From Rhodothermus bifroesti (lineage in GTDB: Bacteria > Bacteroidota > Rhodothermia > Rhodothermales > Rhodothermaceae), in assembly GCF_017908595.1 (NCBI RefSeq), contig NZ_JAGKTL010000001.1, positions 248,001 through 312,000 of the forward strand: 64,000 nucleotides of DNA. Reading direction: 5' to 3'. A program made the position numbers and the translations under genes. The notes beneath the pieces are model-generated. The model ran no database searches, was not told where the DNA came from, and saw nothing but the letters and a program-made list of their open reading frames with translations. Below are positions 9,486-20,956 of this stretch, in pieces. How positions within the stretch are numbered: position 1 is the first letter of the stretch; each line of letters starts with the position of its first letter.

Positions 9486-9636
9486 AGCACCGCTATTGGG
9501 ACTCCCAAGCGCAGCGCCGAAGTGGCTTAGAAAAACATATCCATGCGGGCAAACGCCAGGCCAAGAAATTTCCCGGCAGACATCAACAGCATACACGCCC
9601 AAAGACGCTGCCTATACGCCGATCATTGCCACACGC

Positions 9637-10185
9637 TTATCCGTCCGCTCCAATCGCGGCTTGAGCCTGCGTTCGAACCAGCGTAAGATGCGCTACGTGG
9701 TGGCGACCGTGCCAGGCATAAAGCGCCAAGGCCTGGTCCAGCGTGATCCGACCCCGTTCAGGATGAAGAAACGCGCGCTGAAAATCCTCAGCAGCCAAGT
9801 TGCGCAGCAGTGCCACCCAACGTGCATGAAGCCCTTCAAGCAGCGCTATAGAAGGTCCAACCGGTGCTGAGCGCGCATCGGGCAATTCAGCCCAGCGCTG
9901 TTGATCGTAGGTGCGAATGGACGGCGTCTCTTCGGTCAGGGCCAGTCGGAACCGAAGATAGCCGTTGAGATGACTGTCGGCCAGATGATGCACCACCTGA
10001 CGCGCTGTCCACCCCCCAGGTCGATAGGACTGGTCTAGCTGCGTTTCGGTAAGCTGGGCTACAGCCTGGCGCACCAAAACCGGTAGCTCGGCCAGCTGCG
10101 CAATCAACCCTTCACGCTGCTCGGTGGTCAGCGGCTTTTCAGGCCAGCGAAACGGTCCAATAGGATAACGTAAAGCGTCGGTCAT
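9637..10185 (-). CDS. DinB/YfiT-like putative metal-dependent hydrolase
   Basis: A 182-residue four-helix-bundle protein of the DinB superfamily, YfiT/BstA branch. The three metal-binding histidines are visible in VVHHLADSHLN (about residues 64-74) and in the C-terminal HGRHHVAH (about 159-166). The N-terminal YPIGPFRWPEKPLTTEQR is typical of the YfiT group, whose characterised relatives are bacillithiol S-transferases or metal-dependent hydrolases. The substrate here is unknown. The gene converges with the M28 peptidase gene across a 151-base spacer. Confidence 0.85.
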   Translation of the reverse strand: MTDALRYPIGPFRWPEKPLTTEQREGLIAQLAELPVLVRQAVAQLTETQLDQSYRPGGWTARQVVHHLADSHLNGYLRFRLALTEETPSIRTYDQQRWAELPDARSAPVGPSIALLEGLHARWVALLRNLAAEDFQRAFLHPERGRITLDQALALYAWHGRHHVAHLTLVRTQAQAAIGADG

Positions 10186-10607
10186 GAACGCATGCGTCGT
10201 GACTGGCGGATCGTGTAGGCATTTCTACGGTGAAGGTAGGCAAATGGTTTACACACTTAGGCTTCCTGGTGGCCTGCACAGGCGATCGCGTTAAGATGGA
10301 CTGCCCTACGTCTTGATCCGTTGCGTCCACGGATAGCCCACAAGACGTTGCTGCAGCCGCCAAAGCGGGGCGTGCACGACCACTACGACATGGTTCGCAT
10401 CGCCTGAGACCACAATTCCCAAAGCTACTTTTAGCCCACAATGCCTTCCAAAGGCAAGCCAACGTGTGCCTTATCACGCCTTCCGAAACCGCTTTCTAAA
10501 AATTAAATTCTATTAATCCATTGTTTTAAGATATTGACTTTAGTTTCTCATTTTCCTAAATAAAATACGGAGTCTTGATTTAATAACCTAAAAAAGTCAA
10601 AACAGTC
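10186..10607. other. 422-base intergenic region upstream of amtB
   Basis: The left part (10186-10495) has normal base composition and no convincing gene. One 28-codon frame starting with a GTG near 10230 has nothing to support it. The right part (about 10496-10607) is strikingly AT-rich and precedes amtB. It contains TTGACT at 10534-10539, a possible -35 hexamer, with only a poor -10 (TAAATA, 10557-10562) 17 bases on. This AT-rich tract is the likely promoter region of the ammonium transport genes. No NtrC or sigma-54 site was recognised. Confidence 0.5.
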
Positions 10608-11978
10608 ATGCGATCTTCTAAACTACTGTTCTGGCCGCTTGTATTCCTTGCGTTGCCAGCGCAGGCTCAGGGGACAGCGGAGGCCTCGATCTCAAGTGGG
10701 GATACCGCTTGGATGCTGGTTGCCACAGCCCTGGTATTGCTGATGACGCCCGCGTTGGCTTTCTTTTACGGTGGCCTGGTGCGCGCCAAAAATGCCCTGA
10801 ATACGATGATGATGAGCTTCATTGCGCTGGGCATTTCGGGTGTGCTCTGGGCTGTGCTAGGTTATTCGCTGGCTTTTGGGGAAGGGTCGGCTTGGATTGG
10901 GGACTTCTCCAAGGTCCTGCTCATGGGCGTTGGGCTGGAGCCCAGCGGAAGCATTCCGCACTTGCTGTTCATGGCCTTTCAGGGGACGTTTGCCATTATT
11001 ACCGCTGCGCTGATCTCTGGGGCCATTGTCGAGCGCATGCAGTTTAAGGCGTATCTTTGGTTTATTGGTCTGTGGGGCCTGCTTGTTTATGCGCCGATTG
11101 CCCATTGGGTCTGGGGTGGAGGTTGGCTGGCCGATTTGGGCGCCTTAGACTTTGCTGGGGGGGCTGTTGTGCACGTAAATGCTGCAGCTGCTGCCATAGG
11201 TGCCGTGTTGTTCTTAGGACCGCGCCGGGACTATGGGCGTCAGGCCATGTTGCCCCACAACGTACCCTTTGTGCTGTTGGGCGCTGGACTGCTGTGGTTT
11301 GGCTGGTTTGGCTTCAACGGCGGGAGTGCACTGGCCTCGAACGAAAGCGCCGCATTGGCTTTTGTCAACACGATGCTAGCGCCTGCAGCAACCCTTAGCG
11401 CCTGGGCCTTTTTGGACCTGATCCGGAGCGGTAAGGTAACTGCTGTTGGTGCTGCTACAGCCATTGTGGTGGGCCTGGTGGCCATTACCCCTGCAGCAGG
11501 GTTTGTTCCCCCCTGGGCAGCCCTGCTCATTGGCGCGCTTTCAGCCTTACCCAGCTATTTTGCCATCCTCTGGCGGCCCCGCACTCGGTTCGACGATTCG
11601 CTGGACGTATTTGCTGCCCATGGGCTTGGGGGCGCCAGCGGTGCGCTTCTGACGGGGGTCTTCGCCCATGCAGCCTGGAACGGAACGGCCGACGGGCTGC
11701 TTTTTGGGAATCCCGGTCAAGTCCTGGTGCAGCTCCTTTCTGTCGTAGCCGTCCTGTTCTACAGCAGCGTGGTCTCGTTCCTGATCCTGAAAGTCCTGAG
11801 CCTCTTTATGCCTGTCCGTGCAGCGGCGCCCGACGAAGCCCGCGGCCTTGATGTGGTGCTGCATGGCGAAGAAGCGTACGCTTACGGTGAGGGTGCCGTC
11901 TTGCTGCTCGAGCATGAACGGGCCAACGGTACGGCCCCCGCAACAGCGCCGCGGCCACAACCGGCTACAACCGCATAA
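10608..11978 (+). CDS. amtB: Ammonium transporter AmtB
   Basis: A 456-residue polytopic membrane protein with an N-terminal signal peptide (cleavage likely after AQAQG) and about eleven transmembrane helices. Family marks include FFYGGLVRAKNALNTMMMS in the first helix pair, the periplasmic gate region around WIGDFSKV, and the pore residues in GGAVVHVNAAAAA and in HGLGGASGALLTGVF, which hold the twin conserved histidines. It conducts ammonium/ammonia across the inner membrane. The PII gene follows 21 bases after its stop, which is the classic amtB-glnK pairing. The C-terminal tail (about 50 residues) is the expected PII docking region. Confidence 0.96.
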   Translation: MRSSKLLFWPLVFLALPAQAQGTAEASISSGDTAWMLVATALVLLMTPALAFFYGGLVRAKNALNTMMMSFIALGISGVLWAVLGYSLAFGEGSAWIGDFSKVLLMGVGLEPSGSIPHLLFMAFQGTFAIITAALISGAIVERMQFKAYLWFIGLWGLLVYAPIAHWVWGGGWLADLGALDFAGGAVVHVNAAAAAIGAVLFLGPRRDYGRQAMLPHNVPFVLLGAGLLWFGWFGFNGGSALASNESAALAFVNTMLAPAATLSAWAFLDLIRSGKVTAVGAATAIVVGLVAITPAAGFVPPWAALLIGALSALPSYFAILWRPRTRFDDSLDVFAAHGLGGASGALLTGVFAHAAWNGTADGLLFGNPGQVLVQLLSVVAVLFYSSVVSFLILKVLSLFMPVRAAAPDEARGLDVVLHGEEAYAYGEGAVLLLEHERANGTAPATAPRPQPATTA

Positions 11979-11999
11979 CCTTTAAACTTGCCTTCCGCC

Positions 12000-12362
12000 A
12001 TGAAACTCATCCGTGCAATCATTCGACCCGAAAAACTCAGTGACGTGCTCAAAGCCCTCTTTCAAACTGAGGTGTACGGGCTAACGGTGAGCCGCGTCCA
12101 GGGTCACGGTGGCGAAACCGAACTCGTGGAAACCTACCGCGGCACTACGGTCAAAATGGAACTGCACGACAAGATCATGCTCGACATTGGCGTATCAGAC
12201 CATTTTGTCGAGCGCACCGTAGCAGCCATCTTGCGTTCAGCCCGCACAGGCGAGGTCGGTGACGGCAAGATCTTTGTCCTTCCCGTAGAAAAAGTCTACC
12301 GCATCCGTACAGGAGAAACCGACGAAGCAGCCGTCACACCCGTTACCGTGACCACCGCCTAA
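12000..12362 (+). CDS. glnK: PII-type nitrogen regulator (GlnK-like)
   Basis: A 120-residue PII protein that senses 2-oxoglutarate and ATP/ADP and gates AmtB. The family backbone is clear (MKLIRAIIRPEKL at the N-terminus, GDGKIFVLPVEKVYRIRTGE in the C-terminal loop). The T-loop aligns without gaps to E. coli GlnB but reads YRGTTVKMEL, so Tyr46 is kept while Tyr51, the uridylylation site, is Val. Control by GlnD uridylylation therefore looks unlikely, and ligand binding may be the only input. The ATG at 12000 is preferred over a TTG at 11988 because it matches the family N-terminus. A strong terminator follows. Confidence 0.94.
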   Translation: MKLIRAIIRPEKLSDVLKALFQTEVYGLTVSRVQGHGGETELVETYRGTTVKMELHDKIMLDIGVSDHFVERTVAAILRSARTGEVGDGKIFVLPVEKVYRIRTGETDEAAVTPVTVTTA

Positions 12363-12376
12363 GAGCTCGTTTCCGA

Positions 12377-12410
12377 AGCCCCCTTTCCTGCGGGAAAGGG
12401 GGCTTTTTTG
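12377..12410 (+). terminator. Rho-independent terminator after glnK
   Basis: A perfect 12-bp stem (AGCCCCCTTTCC / GGAAAGGGGGCT) with a 4-base loop and a T6 tract closes the amtB-glnK unit. Confidence 0.95.
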
Positions 12411-12489
12411 TTGCAGAAACGGTACGTTTGCCAAGGAACTCTGCAGCGGCCCGCCACTTTTTTAAGCTAGAGCAAACCTCTTTAGTGCC

Positions 12490-13125
12490 GTGGCCGCTTT
12501 AGATCTCTGGAAAGCGGTTTTAGCAGGCGACCGCACCGCCTTTCGCCAATGGGTCACGCCGCATGTTGACGAGCTGCTGCTGGCTGCACGCCGCGAGCTC
12601 TCGCATTACCAGCGGCTTAAAATGCTCCGACCGGAAGATCTGACCCCCGAAGAACTGGTCGGAGAAACGCTGCTTACCGCCTGGCGCCAGCGGCACCGCA
12701 AGCCCTGGCGACTTAGCGTGCGCGCCTGGCTGCTGGGCCTGCTCAACCGGGTGCTTGTCCGCTATGTGGCTCGTGAACGCACCTTTCGCCGGCTTTGGGA
12801 GCTGTCTTTAGAGGCTCCCCTACCCCCAGAGCCTATCTACGACGATGACGAATCCTTTTGGGAGTGGTACCAGCCAGACGATCTGGAGCGCTGGGAAGAT
12901 GTGATCCCCGACGCTGCTACGCTCACCGAAGAGCAGCTGTCGCTCGAAGAAGCCCCACCGGAGGCGCTGGACGTGCTCGAACCTGAAGAGCGACAGGTAT
13001 TGCTGCTGCACGACCTGCATAAGCTGTCCCTTCAGGAAGTGGCCTTCGTGATGCAGCGTTCGGTTCGCGAAACGGCCGAGTTGCTGCAGCGTGCCCGCAG
13101 GCGCATGCAGACCGTACGTGCCTAA
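12490..13125 (+). CDS. RNA polymerase sigma-70-like (ECF-type) factor
   Basis: A 211-residue protein with an ECF sigma layout. Region 2-like sequence covers residues 15-100 (PEELVGETLLTAWRQRH, then an Arg/Trp-rich helix before RTFRRLWELS). An unusually acidic, Trp/Pro-rich linker follows (about 112-150), and a region 4 helix-turn-helix comes at the C-terminus (LEPEERQVLLLHDLHKLSLQEVAFVMQRSVRETAELLQRARRRM). The start is GTG at 12490. The next gene begins 40 bases later and encodes a baeRF-like protein, so the two may be co-transcribed. No anti-sigma factor is adjacent. It is more diverged than the sigma factor at 55.7 kb, and a specialised regulon is inferred. Confidence 0.75.
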   Translation: MAALDLWKAVLAGDRTAFRQWVTPHVDELLLAARRELSHYQRLKMLRPEDLTPEELVGETLLTAWRQRHRKPWRLSVRAWLLGLLNRVLVRYVARERTFRRLWELSLEAPLPPEPIYDDDESFWEWYQPDDLERWEDVIPDAATLTEEQLSLEEAPPEALDVLEPEERQVLLLHDLHKLSLQEVAFVMQRSVRETAELLQRARRRMQTVRA

Positions 13126-13165
13126 GGGCCCGCAATCGCTACGCCATGCAAACCTGAAAAAAACG

Positions 13166-14383
13166 ATGGAAAAATCCATGGTGCAGTTGACCGAGACGTT
13201 CTCGCCAGCTTTGAGGGACCAGATTCTGGCGCGCTTGGAGCAAGAGCGCACCGAACCCGCTTACCGCCTGCTTACGCCAACTGCCTTGCGTCAGCTCGGT
13301 GAAACGAAGTCCAACGGCGATCCTATTGTCAGCCTTTACCTGAAGCTGACGCCTGAACGCCGGCAAAAGGGAAGCTGGCACGCGGTCTTTAAAGATTTAA
13401 CCCGAACCCAACTGGAAACGATCAGTGATCCTCGGCTACGCGACCATGTGGCTGAGGAACTTGAACGCATCGAGCTGGCGCTAAAAGAAGGGCTGCCTGC
13501 GATGGGTCGCGGTGTAGCCTTTTTCGTGTGCGAATCCTTGGGCCTCTGGCGGCAGATTGCGCTTCCGATTCCGCTGCCCGATCGTCTTGAACTGGCCTCG
13601 ACGCCTTACACGCGCCCTTTGGTGCGCACGCGCGACGAGCACGACCGCTTTGTCGTGGCAGTGCTTTCGCGCGAACACAGCCGCTTTTTCATCAGCCAAA
13701 TCGGCTACGTCGAAGAAGTGCTGACGCTAAGCGGTCCCAAACTCCGCGGCTTGGTTACCGACTGGATCGACTGGAATCAACGCGACGACCTTGAACGCCA
13801 GCTTAACGAACAAACCGGAAAAGCGCTGGCGTACATTGCAGCCTTGGTTTTTCAACAGTTCGAAGCACGCTACCTGCTTTTTTCCGCGCCAGAAAAGCTA
13901 AAGCCAAGCTTTTTAGGCAACCTACCCAAAAGCGTTCAGGAGCACATTGGAGGAGAGTTTACCATCGATGTCCACGCCCCCAATGTGCGGGTTGCTGAGG
14001 TTATTGATCCCCTTGAGCGGGCAGTCGAGGCGCGGGAAGAGGTGCGCACCGTGGAGCAGATCCAAGAAAGTCTGCCCGACCGGGGTCTTTGGGGGATTGA
14101 ACAGGTTGTCGATGCCCTGAACCAACGGCGCGTCATGACCCTAGCCGTGGACGACGACTTTCAGGTCTCCGGAGGGTATTGCCCTCGCTGCGATCTCCTC
14201 ATGCTGGACGCCACAAAGCCCTGCCCGGCTTGTGGCGAGGCTGTCGAGCCGGAATCCGACCTGGTAGATCAGGCCCTTGAGCTTGCCTTGGCCCAAAATG
14301 CCACGGTTGAGCTGGTACGCAGCGAGGCAGCACGCCGGCTGATGGCCTCCTATGCCCCTATAGGCGCCCTGCTGCGTTTTTGA
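13166..14383 (+). CDS. baeRF/eRF1-like protein with C-terminal zinc ribbon
   Basis: A 405-residue protein resembling the bacterial relatives of archaeo-eukaryotic release factor eRF1 (baeRF families). The middle part has an RNase H-like eRF1 domain 2 pattern (SREHSRFFISQIGYVEE, then a helix ending in QQFEARYLLFSAP). An L7Ae-like domain 3 follows (GIEQVVDALNQRRVMTLAV), and a zinc ribbon with CPRC and CPAC knuckles (about residues 333-352). No GGQ motif is seen in the N-terminal region, so peptide release is not implied. Ribosome rescue, stress translation or an anti-phage role are possibilities. ATG 13166 is chosen over an upstream in-frame start that would overlap the sigma gene. Confidence 0.7.
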   Translation: MEKSMVQLTETFSPALRDQILARLEQERTEPAYRLLTPTALRQLGETKSNGDPIVSLYLKLTPERRQKGSWHAVFKDLTRTQLETISDPRLRDHVAEELERIELALKEGLPAMGRGVAFFVCESLGLWRQIALPIPLPDRLELASTPYTRPLVRTRDEHDRFVVAVLSREHSRFFISQIGYVEEVLTLSGPKLRGLVTDWIDWNQRDDLERQLNEQTGKALAYIAALVFQQFEARYLLFSAPEKLKPSFLGNLPKSVQEHIGGEFTIDVHAPNVRVAEVIDPLERAVEAREEVRTVEQIQESLPDRGLWGIEQVVDALNQRRVMTLAVDDDFQVSGGYCPRCDLLMLDATKPCPACGEAVEPESDLVDQALELALAQNATVELVRSEAARRLMASYAPIGALLRF

Positions 14384-14537
14384 ATACGCGCACCGTTTGG
14401 GCGGCGCTAAGCGCCCCATCACGACCTCAGAGAATCGACCTCCGGTGCTAGCCCACTGTAAGCGCTGCTTCAGAACAAACAGAGGTGCGCCCGCTGCCCT
14501 GAGCAAAACGTAAACAAAAATGCAGATTTTTTGACCC

Positions 14538-17500
14538 TTATGCCGTTTCAAACCCGTGGCTCTTGAACTTTAGGGTCCTGGCATTTTCGGTGACGGTGCG
14601 CACCACGTTTTCCGGAATCCCCTCGGGCGCGACGACCTCGATCTCCAGCGTCACCTGGACCTGCGCCCCAGGGACGTTGACGAGGTGGGTGAGGATCTCC
14701 TGAGCGATCCTGCCCGCCTCCGCCCCGGTCCGCACGGCGTCCAGGCTCACGGTCCCGTGGAAGCGGGTGGGGAGTTTCAGAGGCGCCGGTGGCTCCGGCC
14801 CAGCATCGAGTCCTGCCACTGTGGGCCCCTCCACCCTTTCGCCTCCAGAAGCAGGCGCCGCGCCGGGCCCAACTGCTTCCATCTGCCTCTTCGCCGCCTC
14901 AGGCTTCACCACCAGACCCTGGGGAGCTTCCGCTGAGATGTGCACTTGTTGGCCAGCCCGAAGCCCCCGGTAGCGACCCGCAGCCTCATCGAAGCTATCC
15001 GCGTAGGCGAAGGTCTCCTGCTCCCAGGTCAGGAGCGCCACCCCATCCCGCACGGCCTCCACGAGCACGGCCGGGCTCTTGAGGCGCGGTAGGTAGATGT
15101 AGCGAGCGAAGTCCTCGATGAGTTGCTGGATGGACACATGATCTCCACGCCACAGCGGAACCTTGTCCAGTTCCATCCGAAGCCGCGTTCCGGCTAGCTG
15201 GATTAACAGCAGCTCTTCCTTCACGAGCCTGGCGCTTGCTCGCACCGCAAGCCCCTCATTACCCTGCAAACGGATCTCCTGCCATGTGACTTCGCCATGG
15301 GGATCTGTCTGGACCGGCACCAGTAACCACTGAAAGGTCTCAGGGAGTCGCACGTTCACGGTGACGTCGGCAGCCACCTTCTGCGACTCGGCCTGTCGCA
15401 CCTGATGCGGGGAAAGATCGAGAACTTCCTTGTCCTGCAGGATGGACTCCCAAGCCAGGTAGCGCCGGACGGCCTCCTCCAGGTCCTGCAGCCGTGCTTG
15501 ATCCGCTGCCAGAAAGACCAGCGTATTCCGGTTGTGGCGCGGGGAGCTCCCGCGCCACTCAAGGACCTGCTTCGCGAAAATCAGGGCCGGGCTCTCCTGA
15601 CCCCTGGTGTGGGGATGATCAACCCCAAGGACGACGAGCCGGGCGTCCAGGTCGTCGGGCACATCCTGACTGGTGCGCGGGAAGTCGTGGACGCGGCTGA
15701 ACTGACCCGGCCGCCGTCGTACGTCCTCCCGCACCCGCCGCTCGATTTCGCGGGCCACCTTCTCTGGTTCCCGCTCGAGCTGGGCTGCGCGCTCCTCCGC
15801 AACCTTTGTGACCGTCCGTTGTGTGGAGTACCAGTAACGAGTCCCGTCCTGATAGAGGTGAATCGCCTCGCTTGCCAGTCGCCGCAGCGCATCGCCGAAA
15901 ACCGCGGGTGCCTCCCCCGGCATCACGCACCCGAGGCGAATCCGCCGGTCTTCGATGCCCTGGTGGGCAGTCCGCTGAATTGGGGCTGAGCCCAGGTAAA
16001 TAGTACGTGCCACTCGCCGGCAGGCGTGGTACTTGCCTAGGTTAGGCACCTCGGAGTCCAATCGGACCGGCAACGAGCTTGGTCCGTCCACGTCCTTCTC
16101 GATCACCGGCACCCAGTTCTCCGACAGGTACCGGGTCAGCTCGAACTGCACCTGGGAGTCGTCCATCGGAATGGTGCAAGGCAGGATCAGCGGGTTCCGA
16201 TCGCCACGCTCCCACAGGCTGTGGATCACTGCGGCCATGAGCCGCAGAACCCCTCGTGTGCGCTGAAACTTCGCCAGGGTGGACCAGTCTTCGTACAGAC
16301 GGGCGAACACCTCGGGGTGGATCGGATACGCCGCCTGCAGCCGACGCTCGTACTCGGCCTCCGCACACTCCGGGGGGAACTCGCCTTTCTGCGTGCGATA
16401 GAGGTCGGCAAAGGCCCGCGCAGTCACGTCCCGCGCCTTGAACTGCTCGGGGTCGGTCATGGGCTCGAACAGGCGCCGTCGCACGATCTCGAAGCTCTCC
16501 TCGGCAGTGGCCGGCCGCCACGGGGACTCGACGCGTCCGATCACGTTGCGCAGCCGATCCAGCGCCTCCCGTCCGCGCACGCCGCCCACCTCGATGTCTT
16601 CGGCCGTAGCGTGGGGCGACGCAGGTGTGTCCGAGGCTGGAAGGGAGACCACGACCACGCAGTTCTTCGCGGCCCGGGCGGACTCGGTCAGCGCCTGCGC
16701 GAAGGTGAACTGCGTGTCGAAAGTCCCTCCGGGTAGGTCCGCCTGATCATGGAGCTGGCGTGCGTAGGCCACCCACTCGTCAATAAGCACCAAGCACGGG
16801 CCGTACGCGTTGAACAACTCCCGGAGGACGTCCCCCGGGCTTGTGGCAAGCTCGTCATCTTTTGCTATTCGGGCATAGGCTTTTCTGGCTTCCTCGAGGC
16901 CACCGGCCGCAAACCCGAGCTGCCAAGCGAGCTCGCCCCACAGGGTTCGGACCACCGTCCCGTCCGGCTTCACCGTCGGATTCCCCGGCGAGATACGGTT
17001 TCCGACCAGCACCACCCGCTGGACCCTCGGCAGCGTGTGCACCCCCGCCTCGGCCATTACCTCCTCCACCCCTGGCAGCTCTGCCGGAGGCCGGCCGCTG
17101 AACAGGTGGTAGAGGGCGATCATCGCATGGGTCTTGCCACCTCCAAAGTTGGTCTGGAGCTGAACCACTGGGTCCCCCCCTGTGCCCGACAGGCGTTGCA
17201 CCGCCCGCACCAGCAATCGTTTCAGGTTCTCTGTCAGATAGGTGCGGCGGAAGAACTCCACGGGATCCTGGTACTCCGAGGTCGCCTCGCCTAGGTAAAC
17301 CTGCCAGAGGTCCGCAGCGAACTCTGCCTGTTGATAGCGGCCGCTGGCCACGTCGGGGTGCGGGGTAACCACCTCCCTCCAGGGCTTGAGCGCCCCTGCG
17401 GCCGCCGCTTCGACCAGCGACCCACCGACCTTCCGCCGCTCCGACCGTAACTGTTCGTCGAAGCGGACCCGCAACAGCTCCTGCTTCATTCGCGCCAGCT

Positions 17501-17882
17501 CTTCGGCCTGAGATGCGGAGATGGCGGTCAGCAAGCGCTCTACGGAGTCCAGCACCCGATAGGCATCGTCAGTGCTGAATGCCTCTTGGTGGGCCCACTT
17601 GTTGCGCCAGGTTCTTAGCTCGGATACAAGGGAGCGTTCCGCATACCCCAGGGTTTGACGGAAAACCTCGTTCCATCCTTCCCACATCACCTTAAGAAGC
17701 GCTGCCGCATCCCACTGGGAGATCGGCTTGGGGGAAGAACGGTCCTCACCCAGAAACCCCAGCGCCTTAGTCTGGGCTGTTTCCCCATACCGGCTCTGAA
17801 ACTCCCGCTCCACGAAACCTGCGAGTCCCGCTCGCAGGAGTTCCAGGGCTTTGCTCACGCGTTCGTAGTTGGTTACTGCCAT
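14538..17882 (-). CDS. DUF499 ATPase with N-terminal Swt1-like HEPN domain (defence island)
   Basis: An 1114-residue protein, last of the four-gene island operon. Residues 1-120 are a Swt1-like HEPN domain containing RNKWAH (93-98), a complete Rx4-6H motif of the kind that is catalytic in HEPN RNases. The large ATPase (about 170-800) has Walker A NFGGGKTH (245-252) and Walker B CLVLIDEW (363-370), matching DUF499/COG1483 AAA+-like ATPases that accompany DUF1156 methyltransferases. A low-complexity Pro/Gly linker (about 985-1025) leads to a C-terminal domain ending LKFKSHGFETA, normal for the family. Inferred role: DNA-bound ATPase coordinating modification and restriction, possibly with RNA cleavage as the effector. 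It starts 66 bases after the methyltransferase stop. Confidence 0.88.
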   Translation of the reverse strand: MAVTNYERVSKALELLRAGLAGFVEREFQSRYGETAQTKALGFLGEDRSSPKPISQWDAAALLKVMWEGWNEVFRQTLGYAERSLVSELRTWRNKWAHQEAFSTDDAYRVLDSVERLLTAISASQAEELARMKQELLRVRFDEQLRSERRKVGGSLVEAAAAGALKPWREVVTPHPDVASGRYQQAEFAADLWQVYLGEATSEYQDPVEFFRRTYLTENLKRLLVRAVQRLSGTGGDPVVQLQTNFGGGKTHAMIALYHLFSGRPPAELPGVEEVMAEAGVHTLPRVQRVVLVGNRISPGNPTVKPDGTVVRTLWGELAWQLGFAAGGLEEARKAYARIAKDDELATSPGDVLRELFNAYGPCLVLIDEWVAYARQLHDQADLPGGTFDTQFTFAQALTESARAAKNCVVVVSLPASDTPASPHATAEDIEVGGVRGREALDRLRNVIGRVESPWRPATAEESFEIVRRRLFEPMTDPEQFKARDVTARAFADLYRTQKGEFPPECAEAEYERRLQAAYPIHPEVFARLYEDWSTLAKFQRTRGVLRLMAAVIHSLWERGDRNPLILPCTIPMDDSQVQFELTRYLSENWVPVIEKDVDGPSSLPVRLDSEVPNLGKYHACRRVARTIYLGSAPIQRTAHQGIEDRRIRLGCVMPGEAPAVFGDALRRLASEAIHLYQDGTRYWYSTQRTVTKVAEERAAQLEREPEKVAREIERRVREDVRRRPGQFSRVHDFPRTSQDVPDDLDARLVVLGVDHPHTRGQESPALIFAKQVLEWRGSSPRHNRNTLVFLAADQARLQDLEEAVRRYLAWESILQDKEVLDLSPHQVRQAESQKVAADVTVNVRLPETFQWLLVPVQTDPHGEVTWQEIRLQGNEGLAVRASARLVKEELLLIQLAGTRLRMELDKVPLWRGDHVSIQQLIEDFARYIYLPRLKSPAVLVEAVRDGVALLTWEQETFAYADSFDEAAGRYRGLRAGQQVHISAEAPQGLVVKPEAAKRQMEAVGPGAAPASGGERVEGPTVAGLDAGPEPPAPLKLPTRFHGTVSLDAVRTGAEAGRIAQEILTHLVNVPGAQVQVTLEIEVVAPEGIPENVVRTVTENARTLKFKSHGFETA

Positions 17883-17947
17883 CTTATCCGTCGGGACCTT
17901 TCCTTGCTAGTATCTTTCATTAAAGACAGCCTCTAGCCCGCACTTTC

Positions 17948-20935
<2,988 letters not shown>

Positions 20936-20956
20936 TTCGGATCCTTCAGTCTCCGT

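Noticed and set aside
10230-10316. A 28-codon frame in the amtB upstream gap with a hydrophobic stretch ending in Cys
   Set aside because: Too short, with no ribosome binding site or terminator of its own and nothing after the Cys to suggest a lipoprotein.
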